Shown: positions 25,675 through 33,459, counted from the stretch's first letter. The stretch is DNA of 64,000 bases from Lachnospiraceae bacterium (GCA_024682075.1 JAIKZQ010000033.1:42117-106116); one strand, 5' to 3'. A program made the numbers and translations. The notes: generated by a model from the letters alone, not told the origin.

Positions 25675-27681
25675 TTATTCCTCCGGGATCAAAGTGATTA
25701 TTTCCTTGATACTCATGCACTTCTCGTTACACTCTTTAGAACGACGATTTTCCAGAATACTCTTTGCTGCGGCTTGCATAGCAGGAAAACCAGTTCTTGT
25801 CAGCTGATTAGCATAAATCACAACATTAGCACCCTTTTCTTTAAATTCATCCTCATACACCGTATCAAACGAAGTAGGAACAAGCACAATCGGAGTATCC
25901 TTATCATCTGCTCTAAATAATTGTAAAAACTCAAATATTTCGGCTGGGTCTTTCTTTCGACTATGAATCATTATTGCGTCTGCACCAGCCCCAACAAACG
26001 CCCTGGCCCTTTTAATAGCATCATCCATCCCTTTTTCAAGGATTAAGCTTTCTATTCGTGCACATATCATAAAACCACTTGTTTTTTGAGCCTTTTTACC
26101 AATTTGTATTTTCTCGCAAAATGATTCTATATCCTCTTGTGTCTGTTTTACTTCAGTACCAAACAAACTGTTTCTCTTTAATCCGGTCTTATCTTCAATG
26201 ATAACCATTGAAACGCCCATTCTCTCAAGAGATCTCACTGTGTATGCAAAATGCTCAGGCTTTCCGCCGGTATCTCCGTCAAAAATAATCGGTTTGGTTG
26301 TCACCTCCATTATTTCATCAACCGTTCTAAACCTACTAGTCATATCAACAAGTTCAATATCAGGTTTTCCTTTTGCAGTTGAATCACAAAGAGAACTAAT
26401 CCACATAGCATCAAATTGGTGAGCATTTCCATCCTTGAAAACGGTCGTTTTTTCAACAATCAATCCAGTAAGTCCATTATGTGCTTCAAGAGCCGTCACA
26501 AAGCCCTTTATCTCTAATAACTTTTTCAAACGTCCTCTGCGAACATCCGGAAGAGATAATCCAGCTTTTGCTCTATTATCAATCTCCAAATATTTAGGAT
26601 CTTCAGAATATGTATACTCAACCAATCTTCCCCCATAGGAGGCAAGAACCGAAACAACCTCATCACGAATATCTTTCTGAAAGCCTTGTTGCCAATCGTC
26701 TCCGTGAACAACATAGTCCGGCTTAAGATCAAGCAAATTATCCTTATATGACAAACTATTCTGATCGACAACTTTATAAATGCCCTTAATATTTGAAAAC
26801 ATCATTTTCCTTTCGGAAGCAGGTACCAAAGGAAAACGCTTATAAGAAGCTACCGCTTCATCGGAAAGGACTCCAATTATCAACCTTCCAAGCCTTTCAG
26901 CTTTTTTGATTATTGCAAGGTGTCCACCATGAAGCACATCTGTTGAGAAAGACATATAAACGGTCCTGTTCTCAACCATTTCAAGTTGTTTACTTATCAC
27001 AGATAAATCTTCAGCATTATCAACTTCTCCACAAAGAAGATTTCTCACATCCAAAGGATATATATTTGCTTTTCCGCATAATTCATTTAATGCATTTTCT
27101 GCATATACTTTTCTATTATCCGATTCACAATATTCGCATATCTTATCTAACCATTTTTTCCAATCTTCTTTTTGGAGTTTGTATAAAGGTTGAGCCGCCA
27201 TTGCATCGTTAAAGAATTCAATTCCTACGGATGTAATAATCCCGTTCTTAATCACTGCTTTAAAATCCTTTTCAGGCAAAGGCTTTGTGGATGAAACAGT
27301 CATGCATGATTTTTTGCAATCCATCAATTTATCAAACACCTCATTTTCAAAGACCAAATCACCATGCATAAGAATAAGATCATCATCCAAATATTCTTTT
27401 GCCAAAAAGATACTGTATATATAATTGGTAGATTCATATTCAGTGTTATTGACAAACGTAAAATGAATCGGCAAATTCAAGCTCTGGCAATACTTAATTA
27501 AGACAGAGTCAAATTTACCTGTAGTCATAATAACATCATTTATTCCAGCCTCCGAAAGTTGAGTCAATTGGCGCGACACAATTGTCTCATTAAGAGAAAT
27601 TTCCGTCATGCATTTAGGATGTTCTGATGTCAACAATCCCATTCTTGTTCCCATACCCGAATTCAGAATAAGCGCTTTCAT
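25675..27681 (-). CDS. pepM: Three-domain PEP mutase: NTP transferase + cytidylyltransferase-like + PEP phosphomutase
   Basis: A 668-residue fusion. Residues 1-235 are a sugar-nucleotidyltransferase fold related to LicC/PntC (MKALILNSGMGTRMG, HPKCM, LILMHGDLVFE), expected to activate a phosphonate or phosphocholine-like group with CTP. Residues 238-370 are a cytidylyltransferase-like domain (STDVLHGGHLAI with the HxGH motif; VVHGDDWQ). Residues 385-640 are PEP mutase: DGDTGG (468-473) for metal binding, EDKTGLKRNS (496-505), which fits the EDK-x5-NS signature, and ARIE (541-544). It makes the C-P bond (PEP to phosphonopyruvate) and probably also activates the final phosphonate. Start supported by GGAG seven bases before ATG. 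Two-domain fusions are known in the family; three joined domains are less usual. Confidence 0.9.
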   Translation of the reverse strand: MKALILNSGMGTRMGLLTSEHPKCMTEISLNETIVSRQLTQLSEAGINDVIMTTGKFDSVLIKYCQSLNLPIHFTFVNNTEYESTNYIYSIFLAKEYLDDDLILMHGDLVFENEVFDKLMDCKKSCMTVSSTKPLPEKDFKAVIKNGIITSVGIEFFNDAMAAQPLYKLQKEDWKKWLDKICEYCESDNRKVYAENALNELCGKANIYPLDVRNLLCGEVDNAEDLSVISKQLEMVENRTVYMSFSTDVLHGGHLAIIKKAERLGRLIIGVLSDEAVASYKRFPLVPASERKMMFSNIKGIYKVVDQNSLSYKDNLLDLKPDYVVHGDDWQQGFQKDIRDEVVSVLASYGGRLVEYTYSEDPKYLEIDNRAKAGLSLPDVRRGRLKKLLEIKGFVTALEAHNGLTGLIVEKTTVFKDGNAHQFDAMWISSLCDSTAKGKPDIELVDMTSRFRTVDEIMEVTTKPIIFDGDTGGKPEHFAYTVRSLERMGVSMVIIEDKTGLKRNSLFGTEVKQTQEDIESFCEKIQIGKKAQKTSGFMICARIESLILEKGMDDAIKRARAFVGAGADAIMIHSRKKDPAEIFEFLQLFRADDKDTPIVLVPTSFDTVYEDEFKEKGANVVIYANQLTRTGFPAMQAAAKSILENRRSKECNEKCMSIKEIITLIPEE

Positions 27682-27757
27682 ATTTTTTCTCCATTCTATA
27701 AAATTTTCAATTTTCTTATATATACAAATATATTGTCAAAACTATTTAATTTATCAA

Positions 27758-28783
27758 TCATCCGACTAGCATGGTCTTCAAAACATCCAGCGACTGTTTT
27801 CTGAGCTCAGATAATTTCGCACTATTTTTGTTTTCCCAAATATCCTCTTCAAACACTTTATCCAACGCAGCTTCGTCTCCATCTGACGAATTATAATACG
27901 GAATGTCCAATAATTTAATTAAAGTATTGGATCGGTTCTTTACATATCCATGTTGATTGAAAAATATTCTTTTATTCATAGACACTCCCATCATAAGTCC
28001 ATGAAACATACTTGCAGCAATACATGATGCATTTTTAACTAAGCCAACCCATTCCACTGCTCTTAGTTCACTCAGCTCCAAGCAAACATCACACCAGTCG
28101 TTTTTATATCCGGCGCTTATCAAGCGAAAACCATGGTTTTTAGCATAAGCTTTTAATCGTTTTATATATGCATCGTCCCATATAATCCCGTACACCATAA
28201 TATAATTCTCAAAATATGGGTCAGGAAAAATCGGGTCAGAAGCAAAGTCATATAAAAGCGAAGGATCCAAAACCACCGGAGCTTCAATTCCAATCAACTT
28301 TTCTACCATGTTCTTTGTTCCCAAATCACGAACAGATATAGACTCATATTTTTTCAACCCATCTGTCACAAAGCTTTTTTCTGCATTTTTTTTTGCAGAT
28401 ATTCCAGCTGAAGCAGCATATGCAACAAGGTGATCTGTATTCAGATTATTTCCTATCAAATGAATATCATCATCTGTACTATCAGCTGTAAATTCCCATA
28501 TAGAATCAGAGCCTGTAACTATAGTATTAAAATGCTTATTCTCCAAAGAAACCGCATCAAGCCGGTCGGTATGAGGTATTATATCCCAACTATATTCAAA
28601 ACTATTTTGAAGAACTTCATCATTTTTAAAATAATAATCTTGATGATGCTGATTCAAATATGCTATATGTTCAGCATTACAATCACATAATGTTTCTTTT
28701 ACTACCTTGTTTAAAGCATAAGCCTGAGCCCATCCGCCATAATTAGGAACTCCCCAAAATGTTAGTATTCCTACATTTTTCAT
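27758..28783 (-). CDS. Polysaccharide pyruvyl transferase family protein
   Basis: A 341-residue protein that begins MKNVGILTFWGVPNYGGWAQ, the usual opening of the polysaccharide pyruvyltransferase family, followed by IVTGSDSIW, VLDPSLLYD and FHGLMMGVSMNK near the C terminus. Members add a pyruvate ketal from PEP to sugars, giving a negative charge; many in such loci are unproven. The start at 28783 is chosen because GAGGG lies eight bases upstream. The upstream partner is an FrhB-like iron-sulfur protein, a pairing often seen in polysaccharide clusters. Confidence 0.82.
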   Translation of the reverse strand: MKNVGILTFWGVPNYGGWAQAYALNKVVKETLCDCNAEHIAYLNQHHQDYYFKNDEVLQNSFEYSWDIIPHTDRLDAVSLENKHFNTIVTGSDSIWEFTADSTDDDIHLIGNNLNTDHLVAYAASAGISAKKNAEKSFVTDGLKKYESISVRDLGTKNMVEKLIGIEAPVVLDPSLLYDFASDPIFPDPYFENYIMVYGIIWDDAYIKRLKAYAKNHGFRLISAGYKNDWCDVCLELSELRAVEWVGLVKNASCIAASMFHGLMMGVSMNKRIFFNQHGYVKNRSNTLIKLLDIPYYNSSDGDEAALDKVFEEDIWENKNSAKLSELRKQSLDVLKTMLVG

Positions 28784-28803
28784 ATTCTTTCCCTCGATAT
28801 AAT

Positions 28804-29922
28804 TCAAATATATTCCTCTAATTGAGCTTTTTTCGTTGTGCTTTCTAAAAGTGAGATTATTGAAGAGTCTTCATTCTTGAGAAAATAGGCATTAACAAAT
28901 TCTTCAGTAAGTTTTTTATTATAACCCCACTCGCCTTTTTTAGTCCTGTGACTGCTATAATAATATTTTTGAATCTTTGAAACGTTTTCTATTTCAGAGT
29001 ACTTTAATCGTTCCTTGATCATATCAAACGCTTTATATCCAGCATCGGTATTTAACGTAACTATTGAGGGATGAATAGAATACTCCTCTTTATTGCCATA
29101 ATTCCAATCCCCGATTGTTATATCTGATATATGTGTATTCTGAGAAAACTCGCAATCATAACAATTTTCTTTAAAGTTGTAACCATATATAAATGACTTA
29201 TAAAACGGATCATCATAACACCACTTTATACTGTTAATGCCGTTTTTATCATGTATTGAAAAATAGAAATTTCCTTTTGCCCCATCAGTCCTAAAATCTA
29301 CATGTTCAATGTCTCCAACACTGTTTAAATAATCTCTGAACACCACAGGGTTAGTTGCTCCATGGCAATACAGATCCACACATAAAATATTAGTAAATAA
29401 TTCATATTTTCTTTTGATTGGTGCAATCTGACACGGAGTGCCTGTAACCAACACCATCCTTCCCGTTTCAGAACTTTGTCTAACAATTTCATAAATCAAT
29501 GTAGGATCACTCTGTACATATTTTGATTTCCTACACCTGTATAAATCAGCAGAATTATCAACAGCAATATGTTTAATCACTTTATCTTTGTGATCAAAAG
29601 AAGCCCCCAATACTATGCCTTTATTTTCAAGCACGAATAAAGCTAGTTCGGTGAAAATCCCTCCCGAAGAACTATCTTTAAGAACACTCAAATCTTTGCT
29701 TGCACAAATATAACTTTTTGTCTTGGCATTATCATCAAAGCGCTCCAAATGGCCAAGACAAGCTTTTTCGCATTGCTTGCACGAAATGCATTTTTCCCGA
29801 TCAATGCTTGGCTCGTAATTTACTTTTCCAATCTTAAAACCAATAGCATTGTTTGGGCAGGCCAAAACGCACCTTCCACAGACACTGCAATTCCACTCTT
29901 TTTTTAGATTCGGTCCTTCCAT
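28804..29922 (-). CDS. FrhB-like (coenzyme F420 hydrogenase beta subunit family) iron-sulfur protein
   Basis: A 372-residue cytoplasmic protein. It opens with two 4Fe-4S ferredoxin motifs, CSVCGRCVLACP (C12-C22) and CISCKQCEKAC, then SSSGGIFTELALF, GTPCQIAPIKRKY and CVDLYCHG, all typical of the FrhB/FdhB family. In polysaccharide loci these proteins occur beside pyruvyltransferases; they probably feed electrons to a modification step, but the reaction is not established. GAGG precedes the ATG. It lies about 20 bases before the pyruvyltransferase start. Confidence 0.83.
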   Translation of the reverse strand: MEGPNLKKEWNCSVCGRCVLACPNNAIGFKIGKVNYEPSIDREKCISCKQCEKACLGHLERFDDNAKTKSYICASKDLSVLKDSSSGGIFTELALFVLENKGIVLGASFDHKDKVIKHIAVDNSADLYRCRKSKYVQSDPTLIYEIVRQSSETGRMVLVTGTPCQIAPIKRKYELFTNILCVDLYCHGATNPVVFRDYLNSVGDIEHVDFRTDGAKGNFYFSIHDKNGINSIKWCYDDPFYKSFIYGYNFKENCYDCEFSQNTHISDITIGDWNYGNKEEYSIHPSIVTLNTDAGYKAFDMIKERLKYSEIENVSKIQKYYYSSHRTKKGEWGYNKKLTEEFVNAYFLKNEDSSIISLLESTTKKAQLEEYI

Positions 29923-29953
29923 AAAAACCTCATATAATACTTTATAAAAAACA

Positions 29954-30541
29954 TCAATTGTCTTGTCTTAGCCTCTCCCCTATTCCACCTCCGGGATGAT
30001 TAACCCTGAAATCGTCCAAAGTAACTCCCAACCGCTTTGCTACTTCCAACGCAATTCCCTGAAGAACTATCAAATAAATCGTGGTGGAATTATTCGGGAT
30101 TATATCCCACTCATCTCCTTCATTAAGCAGATGCATAATGAATATCTTGTCCACAACCTTGGAAGCTTTTCCGTCTCCATAAAATGACATCAGCCAGGTG
30201 TTGGTCTCACGCTTCTTAAGGTGCTCTGCCAAAGCCACTGTCTCATTGGTGTTTCCGCCCTTGGTAAGAAGAAATACAATATCATTCTTTCTTACCATAC
30301 CAAGATCACCATGAACAGCTGTGTTTGTGTGAAGAAAGCGGGCGTCTATTCCAAGTGAATTCAATGTTCCGACGAATTTCTCACAAATGGGAACATTCTT
30401 TCCAAGGCCACTGGCTATGATCTTTCCGCCATTCTTAATTGTCTCTACACATTCGTCGATTATCTGCTCATATAGCTCTTCCGGAATCGAATTCAGAGAA
30501 TCTTCTATGGTTGCCAGAACATCCTTGTAATATTCGATCAT
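29954..30541 (-). CDS. SIS-domain sugar-phosphate isomerase (KdsD/HxlB-like)
   Basis: A 195-residue single SIS domain protein: IIASGLGKNVPICEKF, FLHTNTAVHGDLGMV, and FLLTKGGNTNETV with the phosphate-binding Thr/Ser loop. The C-terminal VNHPGGGIGERL recalls arabinose-5-phosphate isomerases, which end with HPGGxLGxRL. It probably interconverts an aldose and ketose phosphate as the first step of an activated sugar or polyol for this locus. Its ATG overlaps the stop of the upstream NTP-transferase/kinase gene (ATGA). Confidence 0.75.
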   Translation of the reverse strand: MIEYYKDVLATIEDSLNSIPEELYEQIIDECVETIKNGGKIIASGLGKNVPICEKFVGTLNSLGIDARFLHTNTAVHGDLGMVRKNDIVFLLTKGGNTNETVALAEHLKKRETNTWLMSFYGDGKASKVVDKIFIMHLLNEGDEWDIIPNNSTTIYLIVLQGIALEVAKRLGVTLDDFRVNHPGGGIGERLRQDN

Positions 30542-32061
30542 AATACTTCCTCCAGATAGTAAAGTCCGTTATAGAACGCTCCACAGACCGAATCATAATC
30601 CTGCCATGCATATGTTGTAAGCGAAAGCCAGATCACTGCATGAAGAAGCTTGATTTCGTAACTGTCGCATCCTGTCAGTTCAAGGAAATAATCCGCCAAA
30701 TCCTCCCATCCATTGGATTCAATCTGTAAGCTTACTTCTGCTTCTCCACTTTCACTAATCTCCAGTTTGAACTTTTTCAAATTGAATCTGTCGTAATTGC
30801 CTGCGATAGAGTAATAAATCTTAGCCCAGTCATATCGAATGTCTCCATACATTTCCGTAAAGCCGAAATATCCCCTGGGATCGATCAGGACCGGCTCACC
30901 GTCATCACGAAGCATCATATTGGAGAAGGTGCAATCGCCATGAATAAAAGCGAATTCTTCACAATCATTTATTAAGTTATCCAGCTTTTTTTCAAGTTCC
31001 CTTCGATAGAAAAATACATTTCGGCACTTCCTCCCGTTAACGGTGATACATCTTTCATCTGCAAAAGGGAGCATATCCCTGATCTTTGATAATCTGTCGA
31101 AAGTCTTTGAATAATACGCTTCTCTTACGCTGAATGGATCCGAAGGAATTCTATCCGATTCATGGAGCTTTGCAAGCGAAGCGACAAGCTTTTCAAGGAT
31201 TGTTTTTCTCTCATCATACGCCAGATCACATTCGTATATGTTCTGGCCATGAATAAGTTCCATCTGTAGCGGAGAAGTAGCATATATCCGTGGAAGAATA
31301 TCTATTCCAAGGTTTTGGGCCTTTTCGTACCAAGACGATTCTCTCTTTGCCAGTTTACGGCCTTGAGCGTCCACAGGCTCCTTGGTGAGGACATCTCCAT
31401 TTATTGTGATCCTATTAAATGGTCTGCACTTTGAGATTTCGAGTTTTTCATACTCTTCTATCAGGCCGAACTCTTTGGTTCCGGCAAGTCCTACTGTGCC
31501 AAAGGCCATTGATTGTTCACCAAACCATCTGACAAGTTCTCCGCTTTCCGGAACGCCTTTCAATTTCAATCTATCTGTGAACAGGAAAAAACCGGCAACA
31601 CCAAACTCTTCGGATCTTTCTTCTGCAAATTTCCCGTTTTCATATTTCCAACGGCAGGGAAAAGTCTGTGAGAGGCCTACGTAATCTTTTTCAGGAACCA
31701 GATTGATATTCGTGTATTCTTCCGGGAGTGCAAGATCCGCAGGAAGAATAAGATCTGACCATACAAGCATGAATGCCTCATTATCGGGAAGAAGATCTAT
31801 TGCCTGCTTTACGCCGCCACAAGTCCCGGTTCCACTCGCTTCTACAACAATGTATTTAACTTCTGCAAAAGCCTCGAGATACTTTCGCATGACATCTTTT
31901 TTATAGTCAGCTATGATTATGAATTTTTTGTCGGGATATTTTCTGAAGAGATGAAAGAGCATAGGGAGATTATCAACAGGAACTAAAGCCTTAGGCTTAT
32001 TCTGAGTCAGATATTTTAACCTTGTGCCTTTTCCGCCTGCCTGTACTACGATGTAATCCAT
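30538..32061 (-). CDS. Nucleotidyltransferase fused to an aminoglycoside-phosphotransferase-like kinase
   Basis: A 507-residue bifunctional protein and the first gene of the 24-kb locus. Residues 1-220 are a sugar-1-phosphate nucleotidyltransferase (VVQAGGKGTRLKYLTQNKPKA, GVKQAIDLL, VWSDLILP). Residues 235-507 are a kinase of the APH/choline-kinase fold with catalytic FIHGDCTFSNMMLRDDG and the metal motif VLIDPRGYFG. The pair could phosphorylate a sugar or polyol and then activate it with a nucleotide, working with the SIS isomerase downstream and the HAD phosphatase at the far end. The compound is unknown. GGAG and AGG sites precede the ATG. Confidence 0.8.
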   Translation of the reverse strand: MDYIVVQAGGKGTRLKYLTQNKPKALVPVDNLPMLFHLFRKYPDKKFIIIADYKKDVMRKYLEAFAEVKYIVVEASGTGTCGGVKQAIDLLPDNEAFMLVWSDLILPADLALPEEYTNINLVPEKDYVGLSQTFPCRWKYENGKFAEERSEEFGVAGFFLFTDRLKLKGVPESGELVRWFGEQSMAFGTVGLAGTKEFGLIEEYEKLEISKCRPFNRITINGDVLTKEPVDAQGRKLAKRESSWYEKAQNLGIDILPRIYATSPLQMELIHGQNIYECDLAYDERKTILEKLVASLAKLHESDRIPSDPFSVREAYYSKTFDRLSKIRDMLPFADERCITVNGRKCRNVFFYRRELEKKLDNLINDCEEFAFIHGDCTFSNMMLRDDGEPVLIDPRGYFGFTEMYGDIRYDWAKIYYSIAGNYDRFNLKKFKLEISESGEAEVSLQIESNGWEDLADYFLELTGCDSYEIKLLHAVIWLSLTTYAWQDYDSVCGAFYNGLYYLEEVL

Positions 32062-32168
32062 TACCTGTAATCTCCGTCACTATAAGATCAAGTAGAAAAT
32101 CCAATATAAATATATATCGGATAGTTTTCTCAATTGTTTACATCCTAATTAAGCATAATTCATATATG

Positions 32169-32174
32169 ATTATA
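32169..32174 (-). promoter_or_regulatory. Possible -10 box upstream of the phosphonoglycan locus
   Basis: Minus strand TATAAT in an AT-rich gap (32062-32219). The best -35-like hexamer at proper spacing is poor (CACAAT); TTGCAC lies 20 bases away. It would give a leader of about 100 nt before the first gene. A second AT-rich candidate lies nearer the start codon. Weak call. Confidence 0.3.
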
Positions 32175-32213
32175 CTACATATTGAGATAAAATTGTGCAA
32201 AAATGCTAAATAT

Positions 32214-32242
32214 AGATAAAGCCACCGGATATTCCGGTGGCT
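32214..32242 (-). terminator. Terminator hairpin, repeat copy A
   Basis: AGCCACCGGA-TAT-TCCGGTGGCT (32220-32242), then CTTTAT on the minus strand. It closes the toxin-antitoxin-like unit. The same stem recurs at 32902-32923 and 33374-33396. Confidence 0.7.
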
Positions 32243-32267
32243 GATGTAGTAGAATCGATGAACAATT

Positions 32268-32408
32268 CTATATAGTCTTATTGAAATAATCTTCTGTCAC
32301 CTGAAGCTGTTTTTTAAGAATTTCCTTCCACATTGCCGGGTGAATTTCACCGCTTCCTCTTGATACTTTAGTTCTCCTAAAGCGCTTCAATTCTTTCCAT
32401 TTAGGCAT
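32268..32408 (-). pseudogene. HicA-like toxin with its middle missing (46 codons)
   Basis: A 46-residue frame beginning MPKWKELKRF and continuing RRTKVSRGSG, then IHPAMWKEILKKQLQVTE. Both halves match a HicA-related toxin family of Firmicutes of about 70 residues that normally has a stretch of roughly 25 residues (with a catalytic His region) between KRF and RTKVS. That stretch is absent, so the toxin is probably inactive. Reading frame is kept across the junction, suggesting an in-frame deletion. It overlaps the end of the antitoxin gene by 22 bases, the usual antitoxin-first layout, and has GGAGG upstream. Confidence 0.6.
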
Positions 32409-32809
32409 ACTATGTCCTCCGAAATCTCATCCACACCAAGCGTCAGAGCTTTGACCACATATGGCAAATGAGATTTTCTGTTAGGAGCACTTGCCCAAAC
32501 ACTAAACTCCTCGTAGAACTCTTCAGCATATTCTTTGATATCGGCAGCAAGTCGTTTTTTTGCAGACTCCTCATCGTTGCTGTTAACGACTATGTCTATA
32601 TCTTCAAGGCTGAGTGTAACACTTCCGTCATCTTCTATATATTTCCTGGCAGAATATTTATATCCGGCAAGGATATTGTTCAGCGTAAACACATCTATGA
32701 TAGCAACGCTGTCATGTGTTCTTTTAACATACGCCGGCCTGTTTCTAACCACAGAATCCAGGGTCATGGACCAGTTTTTTCTTACATCCGTTGCGCTTAA
32801 CATATCCAT
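32387..32809 (-). CDS. Phd/YefM-like antitoxin with HicB-like C-terminal part
   Basis: A 140-residue protein. The N-terminal MLSATDVRKNWSMTLDSV is a Phd/YefM-type DNA-binding and dimerisation motif. The C-terminal half (VTLSLEDIDIVV, AADIKEYAEEFYEEF, NRKSHLPYVVKAL) resembles the toxin-binding part of antitoxins paired with HicA-like toxins. It seems intact, whereas its toxin is shortened. Start at 32809 is chosen because GGAGG lies eight bases upstream; an ATG two codons later also fits. A strong promoter with overlapping inverted repeats precedes it, consistent with autoregulation. Confidence 0.68.
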   Translation of the reverse strand: MDMLSATDVRKNWSMTLDSVVRNRPAYVKRTHDSVAIIDVFTLNNILAGYKYSARKYIEDDGSVTLSLEDIDIVVNSNDEESAKKRLAADIKEYAEEFYEEFSVWASAPNRKSHLPYVVKALTLGVDEISEDIVCLNGKN

Positions 32810-32844
32810 ACCGCCACCTCCAACCATATAACTTCTTAAATCAC

Positions 32845-32880
32845 ATTATACACAGAGTGTACATTGTGTCAATACTGTAC
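32845..32880 (-). promoter_or_regulatory. Antitoxin promoter with overlapping operator-like palindromes
   Basis: Minus strand TTGACA (32867-32872), a 16-base spacer, and TATAAT (32845-32850), both consensus. Two inverted repeats cover it: GTACA-N12-TGTAC (32859-32880) across the -35, and TACAC-N3-GTGTA (32849-32861) between the boxes. This fits autorepression by the antitoxin. Confidence 0.7.
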
Positions 32881-32894
32881 GTTTTTGACAGTGT

Positions 32895-32923
32895 ATAAAA
32901 AAGCCACCGGAAAACCGGTGGCT
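32895..32923 (-). terminator. Terminator hairpin, repeat copy B
   Basis: AGCCACCGG-4-CCGGTGGCT (32902-32923), followed on the minus strand by a run of six T. It closes the first Rpn-fragment gene. It is the best terminator of the three copies. Confidence 0.85.
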
Positions 32924-32948
32924 AATGTAACCGGATCGGTAGAATTGC

Positions 32949-33350
32949 TTAATTTGCTTCCGATTGCTTATTCTTGTTCTTGTCATCAAGAAGCGACCTG
33001 AGAAAAGCGATTTCACGGGCCTGCTTGTCTATTTCTTCTTGAAACTCTGTTTTTGCAATATTATAGCCTTCTTCGCGACCAACTATCCTTGCATCTTCTT
33101 CTATCTGGTCAAAAGCCAAGCACATATTGTACTCCCCCTTTCGAATCTTACTCTTTTCTCTTTTTTCCCATATAGCGGGACGGTCTGTCACTACGGAAAT
33201 GACTCGTAGGGTTTCTTCATCTACGTCTGTAAAGTCCGCATCTTCACGCAACAGTTTCTTCAGCGCTATTTTATCATTTTTTACAGCCAATGTTTTGTAT
33301 AATTTTTTTGAACTCAGTATGAAATTTCCCGGCAAACCCGATATCATCAT
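32949..33350 (-). pseudogene. C-terminal fragment of an Rpn-type nuclease (PD-(D/E)XK transposase-like family), copy 1
   Basis: A 133-residue open frame with the C-terminal pattern of Rpn/transposase_31-like proteins common in Lachnospiraceae: RKGEYNMCLAFDQIEEDA, a charged GREEG stretch, and the closing coiled segment REIAFLRSLL. The nuclease core is missing. Just upstream a different frame reads VLLDYLNDDIG, suggesting a frameshift as well as truncation. A near-copy of the last 60 residues lies at 33848-34057. Its own terminator follows. Confidence 0.6.
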
Positions 33351-33367
33351 TCAGGTAATCCAGCAAA

Positions 33368-33396
33368 ACATAAAGCCACCGGAAATTCCGGTGGCT
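33368..33396 (-). terminator. Terminator hairpin, repeat copy C
   Basis: AGCCACCGGAA-A-TTCCGGTGGCT (33374-33396), then CTTTAT on the minus strand. It follows the 122-residue gene at 33460-33828. Confidence 0.7.
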
Positions 33397-33459
33397 GAAA
33401 TGTAAATACTATGTAATCATTCCCGATAAGTCTAGGTTATAAAGTACGATGAAGATTCT

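Noticed and set aside
27682..27757. Internal promoter before the PEP mutase gene
   Set aside because: TTGACA is present on the minus strand, but no -10-like hexamer lies at 16-18 bases; the gap is simply AT-rich.
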